From assembly GCA_964383905.1 (NCBI GenBank), contig CAYLJO010000057.1, positions 1 to 29,219 on the forward strand: 29,219 nucleotides of DNA, read 5' to 3'. Below the pieces are notes generated by a model. The model saw nothing but the letters and a program-made list of their open reading frames with translations. It made no database searches and was not told the DNA's origin. Position 1 is the first letter of the stretch. Each line of letters starts with the position of its first letter. Shown here piece after piece: positions 1 through 6,392 of the stretch. The position numbers and the translations under genes are program-made. Source of the DNA: CAYLJO01 sp964383905. Lineage in GTDB: Bacteria > Acidobacteriota > Blastocatellia > Pyrinomonadales > Pyrinomonadaceae.

Positions 1-696
1 CAAAGCCTGCCGTCTCTTTTTCAAAGATCTAAAATGGATAAAGTCGAGCTAAGACTGGATCATAAATAGAGAATTGAACCGGCCCTGATTGGCCGGTGCC
101 GGCTAAAACATCATTGGACCTTACCCTTCAATGGATGTCGGATTAGTGCCGTGAGGGACGGAATACCGCCACCCGCTTCACCCCGCCGATTGCAACAAAT
201 CTAACTAAACCCCTTTTGCAAGAGATGTCGTCTGAGATGCATGACTGCCAGGCTAACTGTCAGCCTGACAACGGCTTAGTGTGTCTTTAACGGGTGTGAG
301 ATGGGCTAAGGGAGAGAAATTGCCGCAGGGACGTACAGAGCCTTTTGCCTCCACCTAGAGGCTGTCGCTGAGGTCACTTGGATATGGCCTTCGATCAATG
401 GTCATGGCTTGTTCCTCACAGGCCATGAGCCTATCACAAACGGGCCATTGTCGAACTTAACTCTTTACTCTACAGCTTTTTGAACAGCCTCTATTTGCCG
501 CGAGAGCTCTGGCACGACGCATGCTATCTCCTTCAATTGCGGCGCGTAAGGCGCTGCGATTAAGCCCCTGTCTAAGTTCCGCGCTTACACACCCGTAAGC
601 AGGTAAAAGACATAATAGGCGAAGCGCTGGCTGGCCCACCCCCAGCCATTCGCCTGTAAAACCAGCTTCCCGGTTGATACTTTTCGAGGTTTTGAG
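1..696. other. Intergenic stretch with no supported gene
   Basis: No open frame here has convincing protein character. Two small inverted repeats are visible: ACCGGCC/GGCCGGT with a 6-nt loop (78-97), and the palindrome TGTCAG-C-CTGACA (258-270). Neither is followed by a T-run. A short minus-strand frame ending near 469 has a plausible helical tail, but it is only about 40 codons long and could be chance or a gene relic. Confidence 0.5.
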
Positions 697-1272
697 ATGC
701 CTTCATTTTTACGCCCCGCGGCGGGAGCGTTCGGTCTGTTAACTGCGCTTTTGATGGGCCTATCTGCGGTTAATGCCCAGCAGGTTGCGCTTTCCCCGGT
801 CCCAAGCCTGACCGCTGTCACGACGGCTGAAACTGTTCTGACGGAAGAGCCCCCGGCCTGGCCCGTCACACCTGCCACCGTCCTCAGCCGCTTCGTCACC
901 GCCGAGACCAGTTCCGCGAGACGTTAAACCAGTACACTTTCACACGCAAAGTTATTCTACAGACCATCGGCGCAAAAGGTGAGGTCACGGGCGAGTACAT
1001 ACGCAACTCACAGTTCGTGTTTGATGACCGGGGGCGTCGCATCGAGCAGGTTATTTACCATCCGAAACCCACCATTCGTGCGGGTGAACCTATATCAATC
1101 TTGAAGAGCTGAGTCTTTTCCCGGGATTAATCGTGACAACGGTCTGCTCGCCCCGTCCGTGTGTGACCAGCAAGTTGTCAAACAGGTCTTCGACGAGCAA
1201 AGAAAGCTGCCGGTCGCGCAGGAGACCAACCCCTCGGCGACACTGTACGCCTCGCCCGGCAGGCAAGAATAA
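697..1272 (+). pseudogene. Secreted protein of unknown function, reading frame disrupted
   Basis: The ATG at 697 opens a frame with a signal peptide ending near VNAQQ. Its coding sense runs to about 911 (RFVTAETS). It then continues one base out of frame from 912 (FRETLNQYTFTRKV, then GEVTGEY and FDDRGRRIEQVIYHPKP) to about 1085. A further coding-like stretch (YINLEELSLFPG, 1091-1126) lies in the third frame, and the last (APSVCDQQVVKQVFDEQ) runs in the first frame to the TAA at 1270. The segment from 912 resembles a family of acidobacterial secreted hypothetical proteins that I know only by its pattern (Tyr-Thr-Phe/Tyr, then GEVTGEY, then FDDRGRRIE). Each frame step fits the loss of one base. 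The stop overlaps the next gene's ATG (TAATG), which suggests translational coupling. Decay and sequencing error are equally possible. The last two frame assignments are the least certain. Confidence 0.5.
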
Positions 1273-1994
1273 TGAAGAGAATCACGTGGGCGGTCATTGC
1301 GCTGATCATCGGATTCGGCGTGAACGCGACGGCCCAGACGGAAAAGAAGATGACCGCGTGCGTGGTCGGCAGCACGGCGCCCGCCGTCGGATACTGGACA
1401 TGGGCCGGGAACTCTCACGTGAGGGTTTATATTCGGGCCGCGGACGTTACCGATGACGAAGGGGCATACATCGCGACCGCCGTGCGAAACTGGGACGCAT
1501 CGTATGATGAGAACGGATCCGGCGTGCGCTTTGAATACCTGGGGCGGGTAGACGAAGCGAAAACATGTAGCAACTGCCTGACCATCCTGCGCGGCAGAGC
1601 CTTCAATAAACAGAACAGACACGTCACCGAGCTGAGAGCTTTTAGCGCGCGAAGTGATCAGGTTATAGACTACGCCTCAATCGTCATCGATCCGGTGCTC
1701 ACGAATCCCAAGGCTCTCACCGACGCCGTTGCCCACGAGCTGGGGCACAGCCTCGGGCTGCTCGACTGTTACAGCTGTAAGCGAAACAGTACGGTGATGA
1801 ACCAGTTAAAGACCGTCAATTCCGTTAACGGCACGGCCGGGCCGACCGCCTGTGATCAGGCGCAGGTCAAGGAGGCATACAGACAACTGCTGGCACACGT
1901 ACGCCCCTCGCCGGCGCCCACGCTGCTCACGCCTCCCGATGAAGGCGAAGAACCGGTTGAGGACGACACGCCGGTTGTATTACCAAAACCGTAA
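1272..1994 (+). CDS. Secreted metzincin-type zinc metalloprotease
   Basis: The 240-aa protein begins with a signal peptide (about residues 1-22, ending in NATAQ). The zinc site is HELGHSLGLLD at 155-165: two His, the catalytic Glu, and Asp in place of the usual third His ligand. The Met-turn candidate is STVMN at 173-177. HExxHxxGxxD is the arrangement of snapalysin-like (M7) metzincins, while matrixins end in His. Paired cysteines (C99/C102, C166/C169) could form disulfides, which fits export. The tail after about 215 is rich in Pro and acidic residues and is probably disordered. The ATG overlaps the stop of the preceding frame. It probably hydrolyses peptides outside the cytoplasm; the substrate is unknown. 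Confidence 0.8.
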   Translation: MKRITWAVIALIIGFGVNATAQTEKKMTACVVGSTAPAVGYWTWAGNSHVRVYIRAADVTDDEGAYIATAVRNWDASYDENGSGVRFEYLGRVDEAKTCSNCLTILRGRAFNKQNRHVTELRAFSARSDQVIDYASIVIDPVLTNPKALTDAVAHELGHSLGLLDCYSCKRNSTVMNQLKTVNSVNGTAGPTACDQAQVKEAYRQLLAHVRPSPAPTLLTPPDEGEEPVEDDTPVVLPKP

Positions 1995-2086
1995 GATGCC
2001 GGTTTTGCAAAAATCCATACTTCCCCTGGCATAGCCTGGCGCGACCGAAAAATTTCATCCGGATTCGCCCCCGGTGGTCGAGTTAT

Positions 2087-2099
2087 GTCCATTTTGTCC
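2087..2099 (+). repeat. 13-bp direct repeat, left copy
   Basis: GTCCATTTTGTCC occurs here and again at 2469-2481 in the same orientation, one on each side of the SemiSWEET gene. Both are followed within a few bases by a CCCATC string. Confidence 0.5.
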
Positions 2100-2167
2100 G
2101 GTAACCCCCATCAAGTCTTGACCGTCAAGCACGGGGTCGATCTTTCTAACGGCCTGCGTCAATGAAT

Positions 2168-2428
2168 TCATTGGCGAGCGTACTTTGCCTTCAGGATCAG
2201 GATTGTTAAGGACAGCACCAGGGTAACGAAGTTCGAGGTGATGATGGCGATGTCACGATTGATCGTGCCATAGATCAGCCATAGCACCACGCCGATGCAA
2301 AACAACACGAACATGCCCGTCGAGATATCTTCCGCCGACTTCGTCCGCTGAATCTTGAAGAGCTGAGGGAGAAGAGACATGGTCGTCAGTGCGCCTGCGA
2401 TCAAGCCGAGAGCAGTAATCAATTCCAT
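2168..2428 (-). CDS. SemiSWEET family sugar transporter (PQ-loop protein)
   Basis: The 86-aa protein has three predicted membrane helices (about 3-24, 38-56 and 62-80) and the PQ-loop signature SLLPQ at 18-22. SemiSWEETs are three-helix bacterial half-transporters that dimerise in the inner membrane and carry mono- or disaccharides down their gradient. The two core substrate-site positions known for the family, a Trp in helix 2 and an Asn in helix 3, match W50 and N66. The length is normal (85-95 aa), and the gene is intact and monocistronic. It is flanked by a 13-bp direct repeat. The substrate cannot be read from the sequence. Confidence 0.88.
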   Translation of the reverse strand: MELITALGLIAGALTTMSLLPQLFKIQRTKSAEDISTGMFVLFCIGVVLWLIYGTINRDIAIITSNFVTLVLSLTILILKAKYARQ

Positions 2429-2468
2429 ATAGGCTACATCAAATTTTCGTCAAAATCCGTCAAATTGC

Positions 2469-2481
2469 GTCCATTTTGTCC
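2469..2481 (+). repeat. 13-bp direct repeat, right copy
   Basis: GTCCATTTTGTCC, identical to 2087-2099. It lies about 40 bp upstream of the SemiSWEET start, within a stretch that also repeats CGTCAAA. Confidence 0.5.
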
Positions 2482-2542
2482 CCCATCTCATTACATCCGT
2501 GTTAACAAGTGTGCGTGAGATGGCCAAAGATCTCGGCCGTGA

Positions 2543-3311
2543 GTGGCATTGAAGACGGGATTCGTAACCTTATCTCTTGACCTCTCTTTCTGGGGCGAGA
2601 GCGAGGGCGAACCGCGCAACGCTGTTTCACCAGATATTTATGCTGAAGATTTCAGTGCGGCTGTTGACTTTCTCGGCACTCGTCCATTTGTTGACAGGAA
2701 CAGAATAGGCATAATTGGAATTTGTGGCAGCGGAAGCTTTGTTATCAGTGCCGCTAAGATTGACCCGCGAATGAAAGCCATCGCAACTGTCAGTATGTAT
2801 GATATGGGAGCAGCCAACCGCAATGCGCTCAACCGTTCGCTGACGCTTGAGCAGAGAAAGAAAATTATAGCGGAAGCTGCGGAGCAACGTTATCTAGAGT
2901 TTATCGGTGGTGAAACAAAATACACTAGTGGGACTGTACAAAAGTTAGATGAAAATACTCATCCTATCCAGCGTGAGTTTTATGATTTCTACCGCCCTCC
3001 GCGAGGCGAATACACGCCGAAAGGAGGTTCGCCGGAACTGACAACGCACCCGGCGCTGACTGAGCAGTAACACTAAGTTTATGAATTTTTATCCGTTTAA
3101 TGACATCGAAACGATTTCGCCGCGCCCGCTGCTGTTCATCACGGGCGATAAGGCTCACTCAAGAGAGTTTAGTGAGGATGCCTACAAACGCGCCGCCGAA
3201 CCAAAAGAATTGTATATCGTTCCAAATGCGGGTCACGTTGATTTATATGACAGAGTTGAGTTAATTCCCTTTGACAAACTCACGTCATTCTTTACCGAAC
3301 ATTTAAAGTAA
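2543..3311 (+). pseudogene. Alpha/beta hydrolase (dienelactone hydrolase/YcjY-like), truncated and frameshifted
   Basis: Two adjoining frames together give the C-terminal three quarters of an alpha/beta hydrolase. The first (2543-3070) has GFVTLSLDLSFWGESEGEPR and the nucleophile-elbow region IGICGSGSF. The second (3081-3311) has SPRPLLFITGDKAHS and the His motif VPNAGHVDLYDR. They join if one base is removed near 3060, giving NTKFMNF directly after the first part. The roughly 50-60 residues that normally precede GFVTL (first strands and oxyanion loop) are missing, because a stop lies just upstream of 2543 in that frame. The elbow reads G-I-C-G-S-G, so the nucleophile may be displaced or Cys-type. 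I infer a non-functional relic. Confidence 0.72.
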
Positions 3312-3344
3312 TGTAAGTTCGGGATAAGAGCCAAAGAATTACCG

Positions 3345-3381
3345 AAGAAACCGTCCGTTTGAGATACAACGACGGTTTCTT
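3345..3381 (+). terminator. Hairpin after the hydrolase relic
   Basis: AAGAAACCGTC (3345-3355) pairs perfectly with GACGGTTTCTT (3371-3381) across a 15-nt loop, followed by TTTC. It sits 34 bp after the hydrolase stop and looks like a weak rho-independent terminator. Confidence 0.55.
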
Positions 3382-3523
3382 TTCAGGTAATTTCGACAAT
3401 AATTGAAACAAATCTTTGTCATGATTATTGAATCCATACTCGCACTCTTTCGAGTGCAAATAAAAGTTCTGTTAAAGATTGACTCTCGCTCTCCAAAGAA
3501 GCGGGCTAACTTTAAATTGTACT

Positions 3524-3555
3524 GCCCGCGGGCGTCTTCGAAGACGCCCGCGGGC
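3524..3555. repeat. Perfect 32-bp palindrome
   Basis: Two 16-base arms with no spacer, centred on TTC|GAA between 3539 and 3540. The outer part is GC-rich (GCCCGCGGGC) and the inner part reads GTCTTC/GAAGAC. There is no following T-run, so it is more likely a REP-like or protein-binding palindrome than a terminator. Confidence 0.75.
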
Positions 3556-3669
3556 GGCGTAAGCAAGTACCTTCGCCGATTTTGTCACCATTGGCAAGAC
3601 CTGAACCATGCTACACCGCCCGCCTCCGATTATACCGCCCATTTAGAATGTGCATAATCCCTTTGTTAG

Positions 3670-4122
3670 TTGCCCTGTGCCCGTTCGTCTCGTCTGCCTT
3701 TAAGAGGGGTAAGTAATTTGCTACTTGTGTTCGGGCTGCTTGACCCGAAGAGACCTGACGGGATGTTTATTGTATACCCGAAGGTTGATGAGAGTCCTGA
3801 CGTTTTACCTAATCTGCTCAAATCTATAGTGGCAGAAATGTTTTTTCACAAATCTAAAACTCCGGTTACGTGGACCACATCCGCTTTACCTGCTCATCAA
3901 GGTGTAGATGATGAATCAGGAACATTGTACACCGCATCTAACGAGAAGATGGAAATACAGTTGGCGGCATATACTCGGATGTTTGGGGAAACGAAGATCC
4001 TTTACGGGTATTACGCGATGAGACATAAGAGCGGGAAAAAAGATGATGCGGCCTTTCTCGATAGCACAGGCAAAGGTGTTGAGGCTTTCGATAAATTCTG
4101 GCAGTCGATTCGTTCAAAATAG
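3670..4122 (+). CDS. Unrecognised protein carried between inverted repeats
   Basis: The frame is open from a TTG at 3670 to a TAG at 4120. The first part (to about 3725) is translation of the inverted-repeat arm, so the gene proper probably starts at the ATG at 3763 (MFIVYPKVDESPD), leaving about 119 aa. The sequence from there has ordinary protein composition, with no signal peptide or membrane segment: DVLPNLLKSIVAEMFF, then AAYTRMFGETKILYGYYAMR, ending EAFDKFWQSIRSK. I do not recognise the family. The missing clear start and the repeat at the 5' edge suggest a 5'-truncated gene or a passenger captured by an element. Confidence 0.55.
   Translation: MPCARSSRLPLRGVSNLLLVFGLLDPKRPDGMFIVYPKVDESPDVLPNLLKSIVAEMFFHKSKTPVTWTTSALPAHQGVDDESGTLYTASNEKMEIQLAAYTRMFGETKILYGYYAMRHKSGKKDDAAFLDSTGKGVEAFDKFWQSIRSK
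3702..3725 (+). repeat. 24-bp inverted repeat, left arm
   Basis: Starts AAGAGGGGTAAG and ends TTTGCTACT. It is the exact reverse complement of 4145-4168. The similarity continues outward imperfectly (TGCCT shared after a few bases) and stops abruptly on the inner side, as expected for the ends of a discrete element. Confidence 0.8.
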
Positions 4123-4144
4123 ATTAGGACAGCGCAGGTGATTC

Positions 4145-4168
4145 AGTAGCAAATTACTTACCCCTCTT
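4145..4168 (-). repeat. 24-bp inverted repeat, right arm
   Basis: Exact reverse complement of 3702-3725, placed 23 bp after the stop codon of the enclosed ORF. The two arms delimit 467 bp. Confidence 0.8.
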
Positions 4169-4276
4169 CTTTCAGGCAAGCGGTCTTTGGTTACTGCTGT
4201 TAGGTATAGACAAGGCGCGCCTCTGGAGGTAGTGATCATAAGGCGCAGCCTCATCAGAGGATAGAGAAGTCTTTAC

Positions 4277-4297
4277 CGGAAAGCCGGAGGCTTTCCG
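4277..4297. repeat. Short hairpin in intergenic repeat-like DNA
   Basis: CGGAAAGCC (4277-4285) and GGCTTTCCG (4289-4297) form a 9-bp stem with a GGA loop. The surroundings (GCCTCATCAGAGG, and a GCGGC/GCCGC pair near 4310) resemble parts of the repeat unit at 12780-12815. The stretch between 4169 and the tRNA terminator holds no supported gene. Confidence 0.45.
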
Positions 4298-4460
4298 CAC
4301 AGCAGGGCGGCAGAGCCGCTAAATGCTGGTAAAAGGCCAAGGCGCAATCTACGGGATGTAATCTTATCGCGATAAATAATTCGCTGATCAAGTATTGGTC
4401 TGAAACACCAAGCTTTCTTGACCATGAAAAAATAACGTCCGGCCACTGATAGAAGCAATA

Positions 4461-4484
4461 ATGGCCGGAGGTTGCTCCGGCCAT
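4461..4484 (-). terminator. Rho-independent terminator of tRNA-Gln
   Basis: ATGGCCGGAG and CTCCGGCCAT form a perfect 10-bp stem with a 4-nt loop. On the minus strand it begins 8 bases past the tRNA 3' end and is followed by TATTGCTTCT. Confidence 0.75.
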
Positions 4485-4491
4485 GTTAGTT

Positions 4492-4562
4492 CTGGGAGAC
4501 AAGGACTCGAACCTTGATAGCCAGATCCAGAGTCTGGAGTCCTACCATTGGACGATCTCCCA
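4492..4562 (-). tRNA. tRNA-Gln(CTG)
   Basis: A 71-nt cloverleaf on the minus strand. The acceptor TGGGAGA pairs with TCTCCCA and the discriminator is G. The D-arm is GTCC-AATGGTA-GGAC, the anticodon stem CCAGA/TCTGG has loop CTCTGGA (anticodon CTG, reading CAG), and the T-arm is CAAGG-TTCGAGT-CCTTG. CCA is not encoded. It is flanked by a good promoter and a terminator, so it is a single-gene transcription unit. Confidence 0.95.
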
Positions 4563-4573
4563 ATACATAAATT

Positions 4574-4602
4574 AATTTACGTAGAGACGCGGCGGTTGTC
4601 AA
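4574..4602 (-). promoter_or_regulatory. Sigma-70-type promoter of tRNA-Gln
   Basis: On the minus strand a consensus -35 box TTGACA (4602-4597) is followed after exactly 17 bp by TAAATT (4579-4574, 4 of 6 consensus). The -10 box ends 11 bp before the first base of the tRNA, giving a leader of a few bases. Confidence 0.7.
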
Positions 4603-4660
4603 CCGGAGAAGTTTTCAAGTCCAGAGTCAAGACCTTATATCCATGTCGCTGCGGCTGAAG

Positions 4661-4770
4661 TTTATAGCGAGTGGTGAATGGAAGTCACCCGGGGCCTCAC
4701 CACGGAGACACAGAGGGCACAGAGGGGGCACAGAGAAAACGGCTGACACCCAATTGCAATCTGCTATAGA
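4661..4770 (+). repeat. MITE-like repeat R1, copy A (110 bp)
   Basis: Aligns without gaps to 24268-24377 (about 92 of 110 identical by hand count). The ends form an imperfect terminal inverted repeat (about 16 of 26 positions): TTTATAGC... at the left, ...GCTATAGA at the right. The centre carries the CACGGAGACACAGAGG motif. No coding content. With its flanks it fills the gap between the tRNA promoter and the histidine-kinase-like gene, where I see nothing else. Confidence 0.75.
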
Positions 4771-4967
4771 TTCCTGATTTTCCTTAAGGCTATAAACATG
4801 TCATCCCAGGACCAGGGTTAATTTACACTTGCCCAATGACGTGCATTCGACGCAAAATGCATTGACTTGGCAGCCGCCATCGCGCGCATACGGCACGCTC
4901 AGCTCGCCCTCCCACTGCTCGCTGGGGTTTTTACTGCGCGGCTTTAATTCTTAAGAGGATGGGTCTA

Positions 4968-5309
4968 ATGGGCATTGATAAGCAGCGCGACGAGAGCGCT
5001 GATCGGACCGAGCAACGCTTACGCTCTTTGGTCGGTGAGTATGAAACAAGGCTGAAAGAGATTGCCGAACTGGTGGCGCGAGTGCGCCACGAAATCAATA
5101 ATCCGTTGACGGGCGTCATCGGACAGGCGCAACTTCTCCTGCGTGAGGAATTGAGCGTGGGGGCGCGCCGGCGCGTCGAATCGATAGAAGATCTTGCCAC
5201 GCGTATCAGGGACATAGTCGCGCAATTGCGTGAGGTGCAGCTCCCGCAACCCTCGATCAATCAAGGCGGGTCAGAAGGGGAGCAAGGCAAGGACACGGAG
5301 ACACGGTGA
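4968..5309 (+). CDS. Stand-alone histidine-kinase DHp (HisKA-like) domain protein
   Basis: A small soluble protein of 113 aa from the ATG at 4968, or 116 aa from 4959. I prefer 4968 because AAGAGG (4953-4958) lies 9 bp before it but directly abuts the upstream ATG. The centre is an H-box, RVRHEINNPLTGVIGQAQLL, with the phospho-acceptor candidate His44 (41 from the later start). It is preceded by a coiled coil (TEQRLRSLVGEYETRLKEIAEL) and followed by the second DHp helix (RRVESIEDLATRIRDIVAQL). No HATPase, PAS or receiver domain is present. Such a protein could act as a phosphotransfer dimer or interfere with a partner kinase; this is inference. The last dozen residues and the stop are encoded by an intergenic repeat, so the C-terminus may be recent. 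Confidence 0.75.
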   Translation: MGIDKQRDESADRTEQRLRSLVGEYETRLKEIAELVARVRHEINNPLTGVIGQAQLLLREELSVGARRRVESIEDLATRIRDIVAQLREVQLPQPSINQGGSEGEQGKDTETR

Positions 5310-5357
5310 CGTGGGGACGCGGAGATAAAACAAAACTTCGCCGTGTCACCGCGTCTC
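5298..5357. terminator. CACGGAG-type repeat hairpin between convergent genes
   Basis: GAGACACGGTGAC (5298-5310) pairs with GTCACCGCGTCTC (5345-5357), 12 of 13, across a 34-nt A-rich loop. It lies between the DHp gene (ending inside the left arm) and the radical SAM gene (ending at 5370), so it may act as a bidirectional terminator. The motif is related to the CACAGAGG/CACGGAG repeats elsewhere in the window. Confidence 0.55.
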
Positions 5358-5369
5358 TTCTGTTATCCT

Positions 5370-6299
5370 TTATGAAGCTGGGGCGGATACCTTGGACGAT
5401 CGAAGGGATTTGAAGCCCTCTTTGAGCATGAGGCGGCGACTGCTGAGGGTCGCCATGTGAAAGGGGACGACGCAGCCGCAGCGGTCGCAGTCGGCGTTGT
5501 CGCCCATCATACATTTCCCTTTCGGCTCTCCGGCCGGGCCGAAGGCGAAAGCTTTGCGCCGAAACTCGCAATTGTCGGTCACACGTTTCGCATTCTTTGA
5601 CCTCATCAGCTCGAGAGTCGAATCCATCATGTTGATGACGCCTGGATACCTCTTTTTGAGGTCGAGTATCTGATCAATCAGGCGATCGCGCGCCGGCCAG
5701 TCGAGCCAGAGCGCCTCATCAAGATTCGTCACCGGGGTGAAGAAATCGAAGATAATGCCGCCGCGCGCAATCGGCCCCCACTCTTTGACAAGGTCTTCGA
5801 CGCAGTTGGCGGTGATGCTCGTCAGCACACAGGAGATCTGAATGTTTAGCTCAGGGTGGCTGATGACGTTTTGCTTGATTTTCTGGTAGATGCCGGGGGC
5901 GCGCATCCGGGCAAAGGCTTCTTCGGTGCCGTCGATCGAGATGACCCACGTGCAGTCCTCCCAATCGGGAATCTTCATCGTGCCGTTAGTGACAATGGTG
6001 TTGTGCTTGAAGTATTTGCGGCCGACTTCAATCAGTTCTTTGCGCACCATCGGCTCGCCGCCGACCCACGTGCAGAGCATCATCGGATGCCCGGCGGCCT
6101 TCATCCCTTCGAGCTTCTCGACCCACTTCTCGATGGAGAGCTCTTTCTCGCCCGTATGATCTTCGGCAAAGAAATAGCAGTGCTCGCAGCGCAGGTTGCA
6201 GCGGTTCGTCACGTCGATTGAGCCGACGGCGTACCTGGGCAGCCCCGTCATGAAAAGCCGGGCGACCTTGGCCAGTCGGTTCAGCTTTTTCAAATTCAT
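5370..6299 (-). CDS. Radical SAM protein with extra C-terminal cysteine cluster, partner of the Tes-like enzyme
   Basis: The 309-aa protein has the radical SAM motif CNLRCEHC (C34, C38, C41), which binds the [4Fe-4S] cluster that cleaves S-adenosylmethionine, and the GGEPM motif at 80-84 for SAM binding. A second set of cysteines near the C-terminus (C244, C263, C271, C274, C276) could hold an auxiliary Fe-S cluster of SPASM/twitch type. The N-terminus is a short amphipathic helix and no signal peptide is seen, so it is cytoplasmic or membrane-associated. It follows the Tes-like gene on the same strand after 93 bp, so the two are probably cotranscribed. The substrate is not deducible. A role in the same lipid pathway is inference from adjacency. 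Confidence 0.82.
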   Translation of the reverse strand: MNLKKLNRLAKVARLFMTGLPRYAVGSIDVTNRCNLRCEHCYFFAEDHTGEKELSIEKWVEKLEGMKAAGHPMMLCTWVGGEPMVRKELIEVGRKYFKHNTIVTNGTMKIPDWEDCTWVISIDGTEEAFARMRAPGIYQKIKQNVISHPELNIQISCVLTSITANCVEDLVKEWGPIARGGIIFDFFTPVTNLDEALWLDWPARDRLIDQILDLKKRYPGVINMMDSTLELMRSKNAKRVTDNCEFRRKAFAFGPAGEPKGKCMMGDNADCDRCGCVVPFHMATLSSRRLMLKEGFKSLRSSKVSAPAS

Positions 6300-6392
6300 A
6301 ATTCGTCAGGCGAAAAGAAGAAAGGGAAGCGCTGCAACCTGATGGCTCCTGCGGTGGCCCTTCTTTGAGTAATGAGCCTTCTGAGTGGTTAA

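Larger units (their letters stand above)
3312..3701. other. Intergenic stretch with hairpin and palindrome
   Basis: Apart from the terminator-like hairpin at 3345-3381 and the 32-bp palindrome at 3524-3555, nothing here is supported. The open frames in it read through the palindrome and have no protein character. Confidence 0.6.

Noticed and set aside
3403..3657. Plus-strand 84-codon ORF
   Set aside because: It reads straight through the 32-bp palindrome and has no start signal or protein character.
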